Positions 53,628 to 62,455 of a DNA stretch of 64,000 nucleotides are shown one piece after another (the first letter of the stretch is position 1; each line of letters opens with the position of its first letter). The stretch is taken from contig CAZSHX010000005.1 in NCBI GenBank assembly GCA_964606895.1, positions 1 through 64,000 on the forward strand, in the 5' to 3' direction. The notes under the pieces are model-generated. The model worked only from the letters and a program-made list of their open reading frames with translations, made no database searches and was not told the origin of the DNA. This DNA comes from CAZSHX01 sp964606895 (GTDB lineage Bacteria > Bacteroidota > Ignavibacteria > Kapaibacteriales > UBA2268). Position numbers and translations under genes: made by a program.

Positions 53628-53972
53628 CTATTCTTCGTCAAAGCTTTGGATTGCTTCTTCAACACTCGGAAACAGTTCGAACAAATCTTCAATGTGCGAG
53701 ATACTCAGCATTTTCAGAACAGATTCCTGAGCTCCGCAAATTATTATGGGCAGGTCATACTCGCTCATTTGTCTTTGGGCAAGAAGAAGAGCACCAAGAC
53801 CGGAACTGTCAATATACTCAACGGTTGACAAGTCAATAATCAGACCTTCGATGTCCGGTTGTGTGATAATCAGTAGCTTTGCTTTAAGTTCTGCCGATAC
53901 TTCGGAAGTCAACTTTTGATTCTTTAGAGTGAAAACTACTAAATTGTCTTTGTGTTCGAGAGAAAAATTCAT
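53628..53972 (-). CDS. STAS-domain anti-sigma factor antagonist
   Basis: 114 residues, one STAS domain. The phosphorylation motif YIDSSGLGALL has Asp55 and Ser56, the usual Ser kinase target in SpoIIAA/RsbV-like proteins. Such proteins sequester an anti-sigma kinase when unphosphorylated. No kinase, phosphatase or alternative sigma factor is encoded beside it, so its partner lies elsewhere. It is monocistronic and divergent from the GT9 gene (65 bp). Confidence 0.9.
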   Translation of the reverse strand: MNFSLEHKDNLVVFTLKNQKLTSEVSAELKAKLLIITQPDIEGLIIDLSTVEYIDSSGLGALLLAQRQMSEYDLPIIICGAQESVLKMLSISHIEDLFELFPSVEEAIQSFDEE

Positions 53973-54037
53973 ATTTTTATAATTTATTAATTAATGATTC
54001 CAAATTCAGTTTTGTATAAATCTGTCTTTTTTCAAAT

Positions 54038-55069
54038 ATGAAATTAAAAAAAAGTATAGACATAAACAAATTACTTATAATAAGATTAAGTTCAATGGGT
54101 GATATTATTCTGACTACTCCCGTCGTCAGAGTGCTGGAAACTGCCTTCCCCAACGCTGAAATTGATTTTCTTACGTCATCGCAATTTACTGAAATATATA
54201 GATATAACCCATATTTGAATAATGTAATTGAATATGATAAATCAAAGAATATTCGTGAAAATGAGAAAATAAAGAATATTCTTTTTAATGGAAAAAAATA
54301 TGATTTGATTGTTGACCTGCAAAATAATCTGAGGTCAAAAAATTATTCTTCAGAACTCTCGGATAATATTTTGAGAATCAAAAAAAACAGATTTCACAAA
54401 CTTTCACTCGTTTACCTCAAAAAACCTGTACTGAAAAATTATTCTGTTGTTGAAAATTATTTCAATTCAATTGCTGAAATTGGAATAAAACCGGATAACA
54501 AAGGATTGGAAATTTGGACACCTCAGGAAAAAGCAGATGGTGTTTACTTGAAATCCATAAATTTCAAAAAAACATCAATTGCAATAGCACCCGGAGCAAA
54601 TCATTTTACAAAAAGATGGCTACCCGAAAGATTTGCAGAACTTGCCCGCAAATTGAAATCGGAACTTAATGTAAACATCATTCTTCTTGGCGGAACTCAG
54701 GACAAAGACCTTTGCCGAAATATTAACGAAATGGCAGGAGGAAATCTTGAAGATTGTTCGGATTCAACTTCGATTTTAGAAACTACTGAACAAATTGATA
54801 AATGCAATTTGCTTATTACCAATGACACAGGAGTTATGCACATTGCCGCTTCAAGACAAGTGCCGATTCTGGCAATTTTCGGTTCAAGCGTCAAAGAACT
54901 TGGTTTTCTGCCATATAAAGTTCCATTTAAAATTATTGAAAAAGAAATGTCTTGCAGACCATGCAGTCACATAGGAAGAAGTTCCTGCCCCAAAAAACAT
55001 TTTAACTGCATGAAAAATATTGATGTTGAAGATATATTTGAATATGCATTGAAGCTTATAGCAACTTAA
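54038..55069 (+). CDS. Glycosyltransferase family 9 (heptosyltransferase-like)
   Basis: 343 residues with the GT-B fold of WaaC/WaaF/RfaQ proteins. The N-terminal domain has LLIIRLSSMGDIILTTPVV and PNAEIDFLTSSQF. The C-terminal domain has IAPGANHFTKRWLPERFAELA and NDTGVMHIAASRQVPILAIFG. It transfers a heptose or related sugar from a nucleotide donor to the lipopolysaccharide core at the cytoplasmic face of the inner membrane. The conserved catalytic Asp (usually in the first domain) is not securely placed by eye. C-terminal CRPCSHIGRSSCPKKHFNCM has several Cys, common in this subfamily. Confidence 0.9.
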   Translation: MKLKKSIDINKLLIIRLSSMGDIILTTPVVRVLETAFPNAEIDFLTSSQFTEIYRYNPYLNNVIEYDKSKNIRENEKIKNILFNGKKYDLIVDLQNNLRSKNYSSELSDNILRIKKNRFHKLSLVYLKKPVLKNYSVVENYFNSIAEIGIKPDNKGLEIWTPQEKADGVYLKSINFKKTSIAIAPGANHFTKRWLPERFAELARKLKSELNVNIILLGGTQDKDLCRNINEMAGGNLEDCSDSTSILETTEQIDKCNLLITNDTGVMHIAASRQVPILAIFGSSVKELGFLPYKVPFKIIEKEMSCRPCSHIGRSSCPKKHFNCMKNIDVEDIFEYALKLIAT

Positions 55070-55192
55070 TTTCCACTTTTTTTTAGAAAATCGGAATAAA
55101 TTATCCGTATTCATTAAATATTTGATAATTATTACCGAAAACAAATATTTACAAACTCAGTTTTTTGAATAAGATTTTTTGATGGAGAAATT

Positions 55193-56593
55193 ATGAACAA
55201 ATTATTTAAACTTTTTGTAATCATTAGCTTTGCATTTTCGATTTTATCGGCGGAGGAGAAAGTTGACGACTGGAAATTTACAGGTGGTATTCAAATTCGT
55301 TCCGAACTCGATGGACGTGACTTCTCTAATCTCACCTATCCCTATTCTTACACAGGTTTAAGAACGAGAATCGCTGTGGAAAAATCATTGTTCAATCATG
55401 TGTCATTCTTTGCTCAGATTCAGGATTCACGTGTTTACGGAGAAGAAACTTCATGGACTGCAAATATGAAAAATCTTGATTTGCATCAGGGGTATGTGAT
55501 GATAAATAATATTTTTGACCAGCCTCTTTATCTAAAAGGCGGTAGATTTGAAATGTCCTACAGTTCAGGCAGAATAATCCAGTCCAGCCAATGGTCTTAT
55601 ATTGGCGGGTCCTTTGACGGATTAATTCTCGACTACAAAACTGATGCTTTTTATGTAGATTTATTTGGTTTTACAACTGCCAATTCGAAATCGCTTTTGA
55701 GTTCCTCAATTCCGGATACAACTCAATATCCTTATCCTTCCAAAAACGATGTCGGGATGAGTGTCTGGGGATTTTGGGGAAATGCAAAAATTACAAAAGA
55801 CCAGCAGGTTAATTTATTTACATATTACGAGTTTAATGGAAAAAAAGCTGATGAAATTCATAATGATTTGATGAGATTTACATCAGGGTTGAACTATGAA
55901 TTGAAAATCGGTGATTTTTCGGCAAATGTCGAATTCGGATATCAATTCGGAACAGGAAATTATAAAATCGGGAAAAATCCTGCAAAATATTCTTACTCAA
56001 TGAAAGCAACATCCGATACAACCTATAAAATTGTCAAGGATTCAACTATTACAGATAAGTACGGGAATCTTGATATCGCTTCCTACATGGCATTTATCGG
56101 ATTAAAATACAATTTCAGTCCATTGGTAGTATCCGTTAATGCAGACATTATGTCGGGAACAAAATATACAGAAAAGGAAAAAGTAAACGTATTTTACGGG
56201 GATTATGCAAGCAAGCATACATTCTTCGGTTATATGGATTATTTCAGCAATCTTGACAAATCAACCAAGGGCAGAGGAGTTAATGACTATTTCCTGAGAT
56301 TGGAATATCTGCCAAAGGAAAGCCCTTTTTCAGCTCAACTTGACGGACACTACTTCCTGACTAACGTACCATACCAAATGGCTGATAAATCCGAGAATTC
56401 GAATCTTGGTCAGGAAGTTGACCTTGTTTTGAAGTACAAGGCTCTGAAAAACACAACAGTTGAATGGGGCGGCTCTGTATTTCTTCCGGGTGATGTCAGC
56501 AAAGATGTATATTCCTTAAAAAGCGGAACAACTGTTATTAAGAGGGAGGATCCGGCATTTTGGACTTATCTGATGCTAAGGGTTTTCATGTAG
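55193..56593 (+). CDS. Outer membrane beta-barrel, alginate-export/porin-like
   Basis: 466 residues: a short signal peptide (MNKLFKLFVIISFAFSILSA), then alternating beta strands throughout. Motifs visible: GGIQIRSELDGRDF, RTRIAVEKSLFNHVSFFAQIQDSRV and LDLHQGYVMINNIFDQPLYLKGGRFEMSY; this last segment is typical of the alginate-export (AlgE-like) domain family. It predicts a 16-18-stranded barrel ending in an aromatic-containing strand (LMLRVFM). Substrate unknown. It is followed by a strong terminator. Confidence 0.8.
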   Translation: MNKLFKLFVIISFAFSILSAEEKVDDWKFTGGIQIRSELDGRDFSNLTYPYSYTGLRTRIAVEKSLFNHVSFFAQIQDSRVYGEETSWTANMKNLDLHQGYVMINNIFDQPLYLKGGRFEMSYSSGRIIQSSQWSYIGGSFDGLILDYKTDAFYVDLFGFTTANSKSLLSSSIPDTTQYPYPSKNDVGMSVWGFWGNAKITKDQQVNLFTYYEFNGKKADEIHNDLMRFTSGLNYELKIGDFSANVEFGYQFGTGNYKIGKNPAKYSYSMKATSDTTYKIVKDSTITDKYGNLDIASYMAFIGLKYNFSPLVVSVNADIMSGTKYTEKEKVNVFYGDYASKHTFFGYMDYFSNLDKSTKGRGVNDYFLRLEYLPKESPFSAQLDGHYFLTNVPYQMADKSENSNLGQEVDLVLKYKALKNTTVEWGGSVFLPGDVSKDVYSLKSGTTVIKREDPAFWTYLMLRVFM

Positions 56594-56610
56594 AATGTAT
56601 TTACTGATTT

Positions 56611-56653
56611 AAAAAAACTCATCCGTCTCTTCAATTGCCGGATGAGTTTTTTT
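56611..56653 (+). terminator. Terminator of the porin-like gene
   Basis: AACTCATCCG (56616-56625) pairs with CGGATGAGTT (56639-56648) across a 13-nt loop, then a further T-run. It lies 18-50 bp after the stop. The A-run on the other side would also allow activity on the minus strand. Confidence 0.88.
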
Positions 56654-56731
56654 ATTTTGCAAATTACTGTAAATACTTTCCATTTCTTTCCGTCATACAG
56701 TATTGTTTAACAACTATATTCTAAGGAAATC

Positions 56732-57163
56732 ATGAAAAAGATATTAGCTTTTCTTTTTGCGGCTACATTGATGGCAGGATTGTTTACATCTTGCTCGAAA
56801 GACACCACGACTAATAACCCTACTCCGGTAATTAATCTTACAGGACATTGGATTGGTTCTCAAAGTTACATGGGAGTATTAACCGTAAAGTTAGACTTGA
56901 ATCTAACTGATGTTGCCGGTGTATTGGGCGGAACCGGTAAAGTTACATATACTCCAGTTTTGGGCTCACCATCTGATATAGATATTCCTATCATAGTAGG
57001 TACTTTTAAAAATCCAGATGTCAATCTGACATTAGCAGTAATTTCATATTCGGGTAAGCTTTCTTCAGACCAAAAGCAAATTGTCGGGAATACTACTATT
57101 CCTGCAAATACATATACAGGCAATGTTCCTATTACAGTAGCTATAACCTTAATTAAACAATAA
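56732..57163 (+). CDS. Small lipoprotein of unknown function
   Basis: 143 residues: a lipoprotein signal (MKKILAFLFAATLMAGLFTSC, Cys21), SKDTTTNNPTP linker and a small beta-barrel-like domain (LTGHWIGSQSYMG, VAGVLGGTGKVTYTP). The pattern resembles lipocalin-like/DUF-type small secreted proteins, but I cannot assign one. It lies 26 bp before the methylmalonyl-CoA epimerase gene; co-transcription is possible. Confidence 0.75.
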   Translation: MKKILAFLFAATLMAGLFTSCSKDTTTNNPTPVINLTGHWIGSQSYMGVLTVKLDLNLTDVAGVLGGTGKVTYTPVLGSPSDIDIPIIVGTFKNPDVNLTLAVISYSGKLSSDQKQIVGNTTIPANTYTGNVPITVAITLIKQ

Positions 57164-57189
57164 ATCGTAAAATAATTGTTCGGAAAAAT

Positions 57190-57594
57190 ATGTTAAAAGC
57201 TATCAATCATATTGGTATTGCTGTCAAAAATCTTGACGACAGCATACCGGTTTTTCAATCTATTTTTCAGTTTAAAGATGTACACCGTGAGATTGTTGAG
57301 GCTCAAAAAGTTCAGGTTGCTTCTTTCAAAGTTGGTGATGTTCTGATTGAACTTACTGCACCGACTGATGCTGAATCACCCATTGCCAAGTTCCTCGAAA
57401 AAAAAGGCGAGGGCATTCATCACATAGCTTTTGAGTCTTCGGATGTTACTTCTGAACTGAAAAGCCTGAGTGAAAATGGTGTGAAACTTATAAATGAAAC
57501 TCCGGTTCCCGGAGCTCATGAAATGCTGATTGCCTTTCTGCACCCAAAATCAACAAATGGTGTGCTGATGGAAATTTGTCAACCAAAACATTAA
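57190..57594 (+). CDS. mce: Methylmalonyl-CoA epimerase
   Basis: 134 residues, normal length. A vicinal-oxygen-chelate (glyoxalase-like) fold with two beta-alpha-beta-beta-beta modules: INHIGIAVKNLDDSIPVF and GEGIHHIAFESSDV supply the metal-binding His. VLIELTAPTDAESPIAKFL and TNGVLMEICQP supply the acidic ligands. It interconverts the (2R) and (2S) forms of methylmalonyl-CoA in propionate metabolism or production. The mutase genes are not in the window. It precedes gpmA by 21 bp. Confidence 0.93.
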   Translation: MLKAINHIGIAVKNLDDSIPVFQSIFQFKDVHREIVEAQKVQVASFKVGDVLIELTAPTDAESPIAKFLEKKGEGIHHIAFESSDVTSELKSLSENGVKLINETPVPGAHEMLIAFLHPKSTNGVLMEICQPKH

Positions 57595-57615
57595 TTTTTT
57601 ATATATTGGAGGAAT

Positions 57616-58242
57616 ATGCCCCGGCTTATTTTATTAAGACATGGTGAGTCTGAATGGAATCTTCAGAATAAATTCACCGGTTGGGTGGATGTTGATTTAT
57701 CGCATCGTGGTGTTCACGAAGCGGTAAATGCAGGAAAGTTATTAAAACATTATAAAATAGATTATCTTTTTACTTCCGAGCTGAAAAGAGCCATAAGAAC
57801 CGCAGAGCTTGCTTTTGCCGAAATGGGTTTGGTTAATGTGCCAACCGAAAGAAACCAGGCTTTGAACGAAAGGCATTATGGCGATTTGCAGGGGCTTAAC
57901 AAAGCCGAAACCGGCGAAAAGTTTGGTCAGGAACAGCTTAAAATTTGGAGGAGAAGTTACGACATTGCCCCTCCAAATGGCGAATCACTCAAGGATACAA
58001 AAGATAGAGTTATGCCCTACTATTTTGATAATATTTTACCAAAGCTGAAAGAGGGTAAAAATGTTTTCATAACTGCTCACGGAAACTCTCTGAGGTCATT
58101 GGTGATGTACCTTGATAATCTCAGCAAAGAGGAAGTGCTTGAATTGAATATTCCTACCGGAATACCGCTTATCTATAACTTAGATGATAATTGCAACGTA
58201 ATTGACAGTTTTTATTTGAACCCGGAAGAATCAGATGTTTAA
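57616..58242 (+). CDS. gpmA: 2,3-bisphosphoglycerate-dependent phosphoglycerate mutase
   Basis: 208 residues. Histidine phosphatase superfamily with LRHGESEWN (phosphorylated His9), NKFTGWVDVDLSHRG, TSELKRAIRTA, ALNERHYGDLQGLNK and the second catalytic His in ITAHGNSLRSLVMYLD: all d-PGM signatures. It interconverts 3- and 2-phosphoglycerate in glycolysis. It is shorter than the 247-250 residues of the E. coli enzyme because the insert near residue 120-150 is reduced. It overlaps the downstream TldD-like gene by 8 bp. Confidence 0.94.
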   Translation: MPRLILLRHGESEWNLQNKFTGWVDVDLSHRGVHEAVNAGKLLKHYKIDYLFTSELKRAIRTAELAFAEMGLVNVPTERNQALNERHYGDLQGLNKAETGEKFGQEQLKIWRRSYDIAPPNGESLKDTKDRVMPYYFDNILPKLKEGKNVFITAHGNSLRSLVMYLDNLSKEEVLELNIPTGIPLIYNLDDNCNVIDSFYLNPEESDV

Positions 58243-59905
58243 AAAAATAAATTTTCTAATATTGGCTTTGTTTTTAGTCTTTGCCTCGCATGGCTATGGG
58301 CAGGAGTCAATCGTACTCACTGCCGCTAAAAAAGAGCTTAACCGTTCGATGCAGGAGCTAGGGAAACAATCCAAAGCTCCTTATTTTATTTCTTACAATA
58401 TTACCGATACAAGAAGTATCAGATTTGTCGCTTCTTTCGGTAAAATTGAAACCGACAGAACGAACAACGACAGAATTTTGGATATTGACCTGCGTGTTGG
58501 TGATTACAATTTCGACAACTCGCATATCATTCGCGGCGGTGGTTTTAACTTTGGTTCGGGTAGAAGTTCAGTTGATTTACCATTAGAAGATGATGAAACT
58601 GCTTTGCGTTCGGCAATATGGTACGGAACTGACCGCAATTATAAAAAAGCAATCGAAGTCTATGACAAAGCAAAGACAAACAAAGCTGTTAAAGTACAGG
58701 AAGAAGATTCATCTGCCGATTTTTCCAGAGAAACTCCTTCCAAATATATCGGTCCAAAAGTCACTTTGAACGTTAACAAAGAATATTGGAAAGAAAGACT
58801 TCGCAGATTGTCCTCCATTTTCATTAATGAAAAATGGCTTTATGACGGCAATGTTTCATTTGAATCCGAATTGCTTACAAAGTATTTTGTCAGCACCGAG
58901 GGTTCGGAGCTTGCGTGGACAGAACCGACTGTACGCATGTTTATATCCGCTAAAACCAAAGCAGACGACGGAATGAACCTGCCTTTGTATAAAAGCTATT
59001 TCGCTTATACTCCCGATAGTCTTCCGAGTGAAGAACAAATGGCATCGGATGTAAGGAAAATGATTCAAACGCTTAAAGAACTTCGCACTTCACCGCTTAT
59101 GACAACATTTTCGGGTCCTGCAATTCTTTCAGGTGAAGCATCGGGTGTGTTTTTCCATGAGATTTTCGGGCATAGAGTCGAAGGACATCGCCAGAAAGAC
59201 CCGAACTCAAGCCAGACTTTAAAAAATTATATCGGAAAAAAATTACTTCCTAATTTTATTGATGTAATTTTCGACCCGACTATTCGCGAACTTCGGGGCA
59301 GACAGATTTCAGGGTTCTACAAATATGACGACCAGGGTGTTCTTGCTCAAAAGGTAACTACCGTAAAAGATGGCATTTTCAGTGATTTTCTCATGTCCCG
59401 TTCCCCTATCGAGAATTTTTCGAAATCAAACGGACACGGTAGAAAGCAACCCGGATACAAAGCTGTTTCCAGACAGTCAAATTTATTGGTTGTATCTAAT
59501 GAAACAATGCCCGTAGAAGATTTGAAGAATCTGCTCAGAGAAGAATGTAAAAAGCAGAACAAGGAATACGGTCTTTATTTTGAAACTGTTCAGGGCGGAT
59601 TTACTTTCACGAACAGGACTATCCCAAATGCTTTCAATGTTCAGCCTTTGGTGGTTTATAAAATATTTGCCGACGGAAAACCTGACGAACTCGTTAGAGG
59701 TGTTGACCTTATTGGTACACCCTTGACTACATTTTCTAATGTAATAGCCGCAGGTGATGATTTAGGTATTTTTAACGGTGTTTGCGGAGCAGAATCAGGC
59801 GGAGTTCCCGTTTCGGCAAGCTCACCTTCTTTACTTGTTTCATTGATTGAAGTACAGAAAAAGCAAAAATCACAGGCAAAACCGCCAATTCTTGACGCAC
59901 CATAA
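58235..59905 (+). CDS. Exported TldD-like zinc metallopeptidase
   Basis: 556 residues. A clear signal peptide (MFKKINFLILALFLVFASH, ending near GYGQ) precedes a TldD/PmbA-fold protein. The zinc-binding motif HEIFGH (His308, Glu309, His313) sits in GEASGVFFHEIFGHRVEGH. C-terminal GGFTFTNRTIPNAFNVQPL and LVRGVDLIGTPLTTFSNV match the TldD core. Classical TldD works with TldE in the cytoplasm to trim peptides such as CcdA or microcin B17; here the signal peptide suggests a periplasmic complex. It overlaps gpmA by 8 bp. Confidence 0.9.
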   Translation: MFKKINFLILALFLVFASHGYGQESIVLTAAKKELNRSMQELGKQSKAPYFISYNITDTRSIRFVASFGKIETDRTNNDRILDIDLRVGDYNFDNSHIIRGGGFNFGSGRSSVDLPLEDDETALRSAIWYGTDRNYKKAIEVYDKAKTNKAVKVQEEDSSADFSRETPSKYIGPKVTLNVNKEYWKERLRRLSSIFINEKWLYDGNVSFESELLTKYFVSTEGSELAWTEPTVRMFISAKTKADDGMNLPLYKSYFAYTPDSLPSEEQMASDVRKMIQTLKELRTSPLMTTFSGPAILSGEASGVFFHEIFGHRVEGHRQKDPNSSQTLKNYIGKKLLPNFIDVIFDPTIRELRGRQISGFYKYDDQGVLAQKVTTVKDGIFSDFLMSRSPIENFSKSNGHGRKQPGYKAVSRQSNLLVVSNETMPVEDLKNLLREECKKQNKEYGLYFETVQGGFTFTNRTIPNAFNVQPLVVYKIFADGKPDELVRGVDLIGTPLTTFSNVIAAGDDLGIFNGVCGAESGGVPVSASSPSLLVSLIEVQKKQKSQAKPPILDAP

Positions 59906-59921
59906 ATTTTGGGGTAAACAA

Positions 59922-60446
59922 ATGGAACTAATCTTTGAGGAAAAACAAAAAATTCGGCAGAAATGGCTGATTGGTATTGTATTCTTTTCTTCATTTGTAA
60001 TGATTGCAGTTTTCGGCTATGGAATTTACCAACAGATTATTCTTGGTATTCCTTTTGGCAATAAACCTGCTTCAGATACTTTTTTGCTGTTAGTCGGCGG
60101 ATTAATTCTGCTTGTTTCGGTCGGTATTCCTGTATTATTACTGAAAGCCGTACTCGAAACAAAAATTTACGACGACGGCATTTACTTCCGTTATGTTCCG
60201 TTTATCATGAAATACAGAAAAATTAACATGCTTTCCGTTCAAAGCTACGAAATTAAAAAGTACCGTCCCATACGAGATTTTGGCGGCTGGGGAATTCGTT
60301 TCAGTTTCAAGGGAAAGAATATTGTTTATAATGTTAGCGGCGATATGGGTTTGGAATTGGTTTTGCAAACAGGAAAAATTATTATTCTGGGTACACAGAA
60401 ACCCGATGAAATCGGCAATGCCTTGCGTAAGGCATTAGGCAGGTAG
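59922..60446 (+). CDS. Two-helix membrane protein between the TldD- and TldE-like genes
   Basis: 174 residues from the ATG at 59922 (MELIFEEKQKIRQKWLIGIV), 16 bp after the TldD-like stop. Two membrane helices (about 15-37 and 50-72) are followed by a cytoplasmic or periplasmic beta-rich domain with DDGIYFRYVPFIMKYRKI and GGWGIRFSFKGKNIVYNVSG, resembling PH-like/DUF6141-type domains. I do not know its function. The tight spacing suggests it belongs with the two TldD-family proteins, perhaps as a membrane anchor. Confidence 0.75.
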   Translation: MELIFEEKQKIRQKWLIGIVFFSSFVMIAVFGYGIYQQIILGIPFGNKPASDTFLLLVGGLILLVSVGIPVLLLKAVLETKIYDDGIYFRYVPFIMKYRKINMLSVQSYEIKKYRPIRDFGGWGIRFSFKGKNIVYNVSGDMGLELVLQTGKIIILGTQKPDEIGNALRKALGR

Positions 60447-60484
60447 TATAAATTAATCAGAAATTTTATTTATAAGGAATATAG

Positions 60485-62245
60485 ATGTTTAAATTGAAGC
60501 AATTGGCAACCGGAACTTTGTTGTTTCTTCTTTCGTTCGGGTTTGCATTTTCCAACGAGCAGATTCTTAAGGCAATGCGGGACGAAATTTCGCGTTCTTT
60601 GGACAAACTTCAGGTTCAGGGCTTGAAAAAACCTTATTATATCGAATACAAACTCACTATCAGAAATTCTTATTCATTAAAATCCATTCTCGGCACTTTG
60701 AATGAAAGCAATAATGTTAAGAATTCAAGTCTTTCAGTTGGCGTTCGTGTCGGGGATTATAAATCGGACAACTCAAATTTCTTCGATTTCGGATTTAGTT
60801 TGTTCGGTAGCGGCGACGACGAAGAAAGTTTCAAAAACAGGAACATTCCTATCGAACTTGATTATCCGACTCTCCGCAGGGAACTCTGGCTTGCAACCGA
60901 TGCCGCTTACAAGCAGGTTTCTGAAATATTTGCAAAAAAAGAAGCCACAATGAAGAACCGTATTGTCAAAGATACAACTAATGATTTTCTTCAGCTTAAA
61001 CCTGAAAAATATGCAGATACTGCCGTTATTCCCTCATTCGACCTTGCTAAATACGAGAATCTGAGCAAAACTTTATCCTCTGTTTTCAATGATTATCCAA
61101 AAATAAATATTTCTTCGGTCGGGATTGAATATCTTCCGGGAACTGTTTATTATGTGAACAGCGAAGGTCGTGAATATATTAAAAATGAATTTTATGTAGG
61201 TTTGGAAGTCGTTGCCGCAACTCAGGCAGACGACGGTATGCCTCTGACCGATTTTTATACAGCATTTGCAAAAACTCCAACGGATTTGCCTTCCGATGAT
61301 TCATTGAAACACGCCGTCAAAGATGTTGCCGAAAAGCTTACTGCTCTGAAATCCGCAACAGTTATGGACGAACCGTATTCTGGTCCGATTCTTTTCGAAG
61401 GACAAGCCGCCGCTGAGATTTTTGCTCAGGTTTTTGCTCCTAATCTTGTTACCCAAAGGGAACCAATGACGGAGCAGGGCGTTCAGGAAAATGACAGGTT
61501 CACTGCATTTCAGTCCAAAATCGGCGGAAGGGTTTTGCCCGAATTTCTTACTGTGAACGCCATTCCTACAAAGCTGAATTTTGAGAAAACACCTTTGCTT
61601 GGTCAGAACACTATTGACGACGAGGGAGTCCTCTCCGAAGATGTTCTGCTCATCAAAGACGGTTATCTGAAAAATCTTCTTTCTTCACGCGTTCCAACCA
61701 AACGCGTCAGAAAATCCAACGGTCATCAGATTGGCGGAGCCGCGATGCTCAGCACTTTGGAACTTACTTCCACAAAAGACCGTGCAAAAACAAATAAAGA
61801 GCTTACCAAGAAGATGCTCGACCTTTGCAAGGACAGGGAACTTCCTTTCGGAATCGTCGTCAGAAAAGCGATGAATCAGAATATTATGTTCACAACCCTG
61901 TTTCGCCTCACTTCCGGTGATTTCCCAATGACGCAGATGCAGGCTAAGGTTCCGCTTATTGAGGTTTACAAAGTGTTCCCCGACGGCAAAGAAGTTTTGG
62001 TTCGCGGTTGCGAAGCCAGAGGCGTTACCCAGCAATCTTTCAAGGACATTTTGAATGTCGGCAGTAAAAGTTTTGCCATGAATTATCTCGCTCCTTCTGT
62101 TTCCTCGCCATTTGTTACGGGCGGCAGTCAGTACATCGGTTCAACCGTAATCGTTCCAGCTCTGCTTTTCGAGGACGGCGAAATACGCACCGTCGAATCC
62201 GATTTTCCTAAGCCTCCGCTTATGTCGAATCCGATTGGCAAATAA
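60485..62245 (+). CDS. Exported TldE/PmbA-like protein lacking the zinc motif
   Basis: 586 residues. A signal peptide (MFKLKQLATGTLLFLLSFGFAFS) precedes a fold homologous to the upstream TldD-like protein. In the segment matching HEIFGH the residues are AQVFAP (Ala314, Gln315, Pro319), so zinc cannot bind. This is the same asymmetry as in TldD/TldE, where TldE is the non-catalytic partner. The C-terminal half keeps KSNGHQIGGAAMLSTLELTS and VLVRGCEARGVTQQSFKDI. It probably forms a heterodimer with the 58235 product. Followed by a terminator at 62253. Confidence 0.88.
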   Translation: MFKLKQLATGTLLFLLSFGFAFSNEQILKAMRDEISRSLDKLQVQGLKKPYYIEYKLTIRNSYSLKSILGTLNESNNVKNSSLSVGVRVGDYKSDNSNFFDFGFSLFGSGDDEESFKNRNIPIELDYPTLRRELWLATDAAYKQVSEIFAKKEATMKNRIVKDTTNDFLQLKPEKYADTAVIPSFDLAKYENLSKTLSSVFNDYPKINISSVGIEYLPGTVYYVNSEGREYIKNEFYVGLEVVAATQADDGMPLTDFYTAFAKTPTDLPSDDSLKHAVKDVAEKLTALKSATVMDEPYSGPILFEGQAAAEIFAQVFAPNLVTQREPMTEQGVQENDRFTAFQSKIGGRVLPEFLTVNAIPTKLNFEKTPLLGQNTIDDEGVLSEDVLLIKDGYLKNLLSSRVPTKRVRKSNGHQIGGAAMLSTLELTSTKDRAKTNKELTKKMLDLCKDRELPFGIVVRKAMNQNIMFTTLFRLTSGDFPMTQMQAKVPLIEVYKVFPDGKEVLVRGCEARGVTQQSFKDILNVGSKSFAMNYLAPSVSSPFVTGGSQYIGSTVIVPALLFEDGEIRTVESDFPKPPLMSNPIGK

Positions 62246-62252
62246 ATTTATC

Positions 62253-62287
62253 AAAAAGGCTGTCCTGATTTCAAGACAGCCTTTTTT
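62253..62287 (+). terminator. Terminator of the TldD/TldE-like operon
   Basis: AAAAAGGCTGTC pairs with GACAGCCTTTTTT across CTGATTTCAA, 8 bp after the stop. Strong stem and T-run. Confidence 0.9.
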
Positions 62288-62298
62288 GATTTCTCTTG

Positions 62299-62426
62299 TT
62301 CCCATGCTCCTGCTTGGGAATGTTCTTTTTATTTCCTCTTGTTTCTAAACCCAAATACCTTTCGGTTACGAAGCGGGAGCTTCGTAACCAGCTGAATCTC
62401 TCGTTCCTAAGCTCCCGCTTGGGAAC
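62299..62426. repeat. Cluster of three GGGAGCTT-type palindromes
   Basis: Three palindromes in 130 bp: TTCCCA...TTGGGAA (62299-62320), GTTACGAAGC...GCTTCGTAAC (62365-62388) and GTTCCTAAGC...GCTTGGGAAC (62403-62426). All share a GCTCCCGCTT or GCGGGAGCTT core. They look like dispersed REP-type elements beyond the preceding terminator. Confidence 0.75.
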
Positions 62427-62455
62427 ACCTTCATCTTTCACCCCTCTTCAGCACT

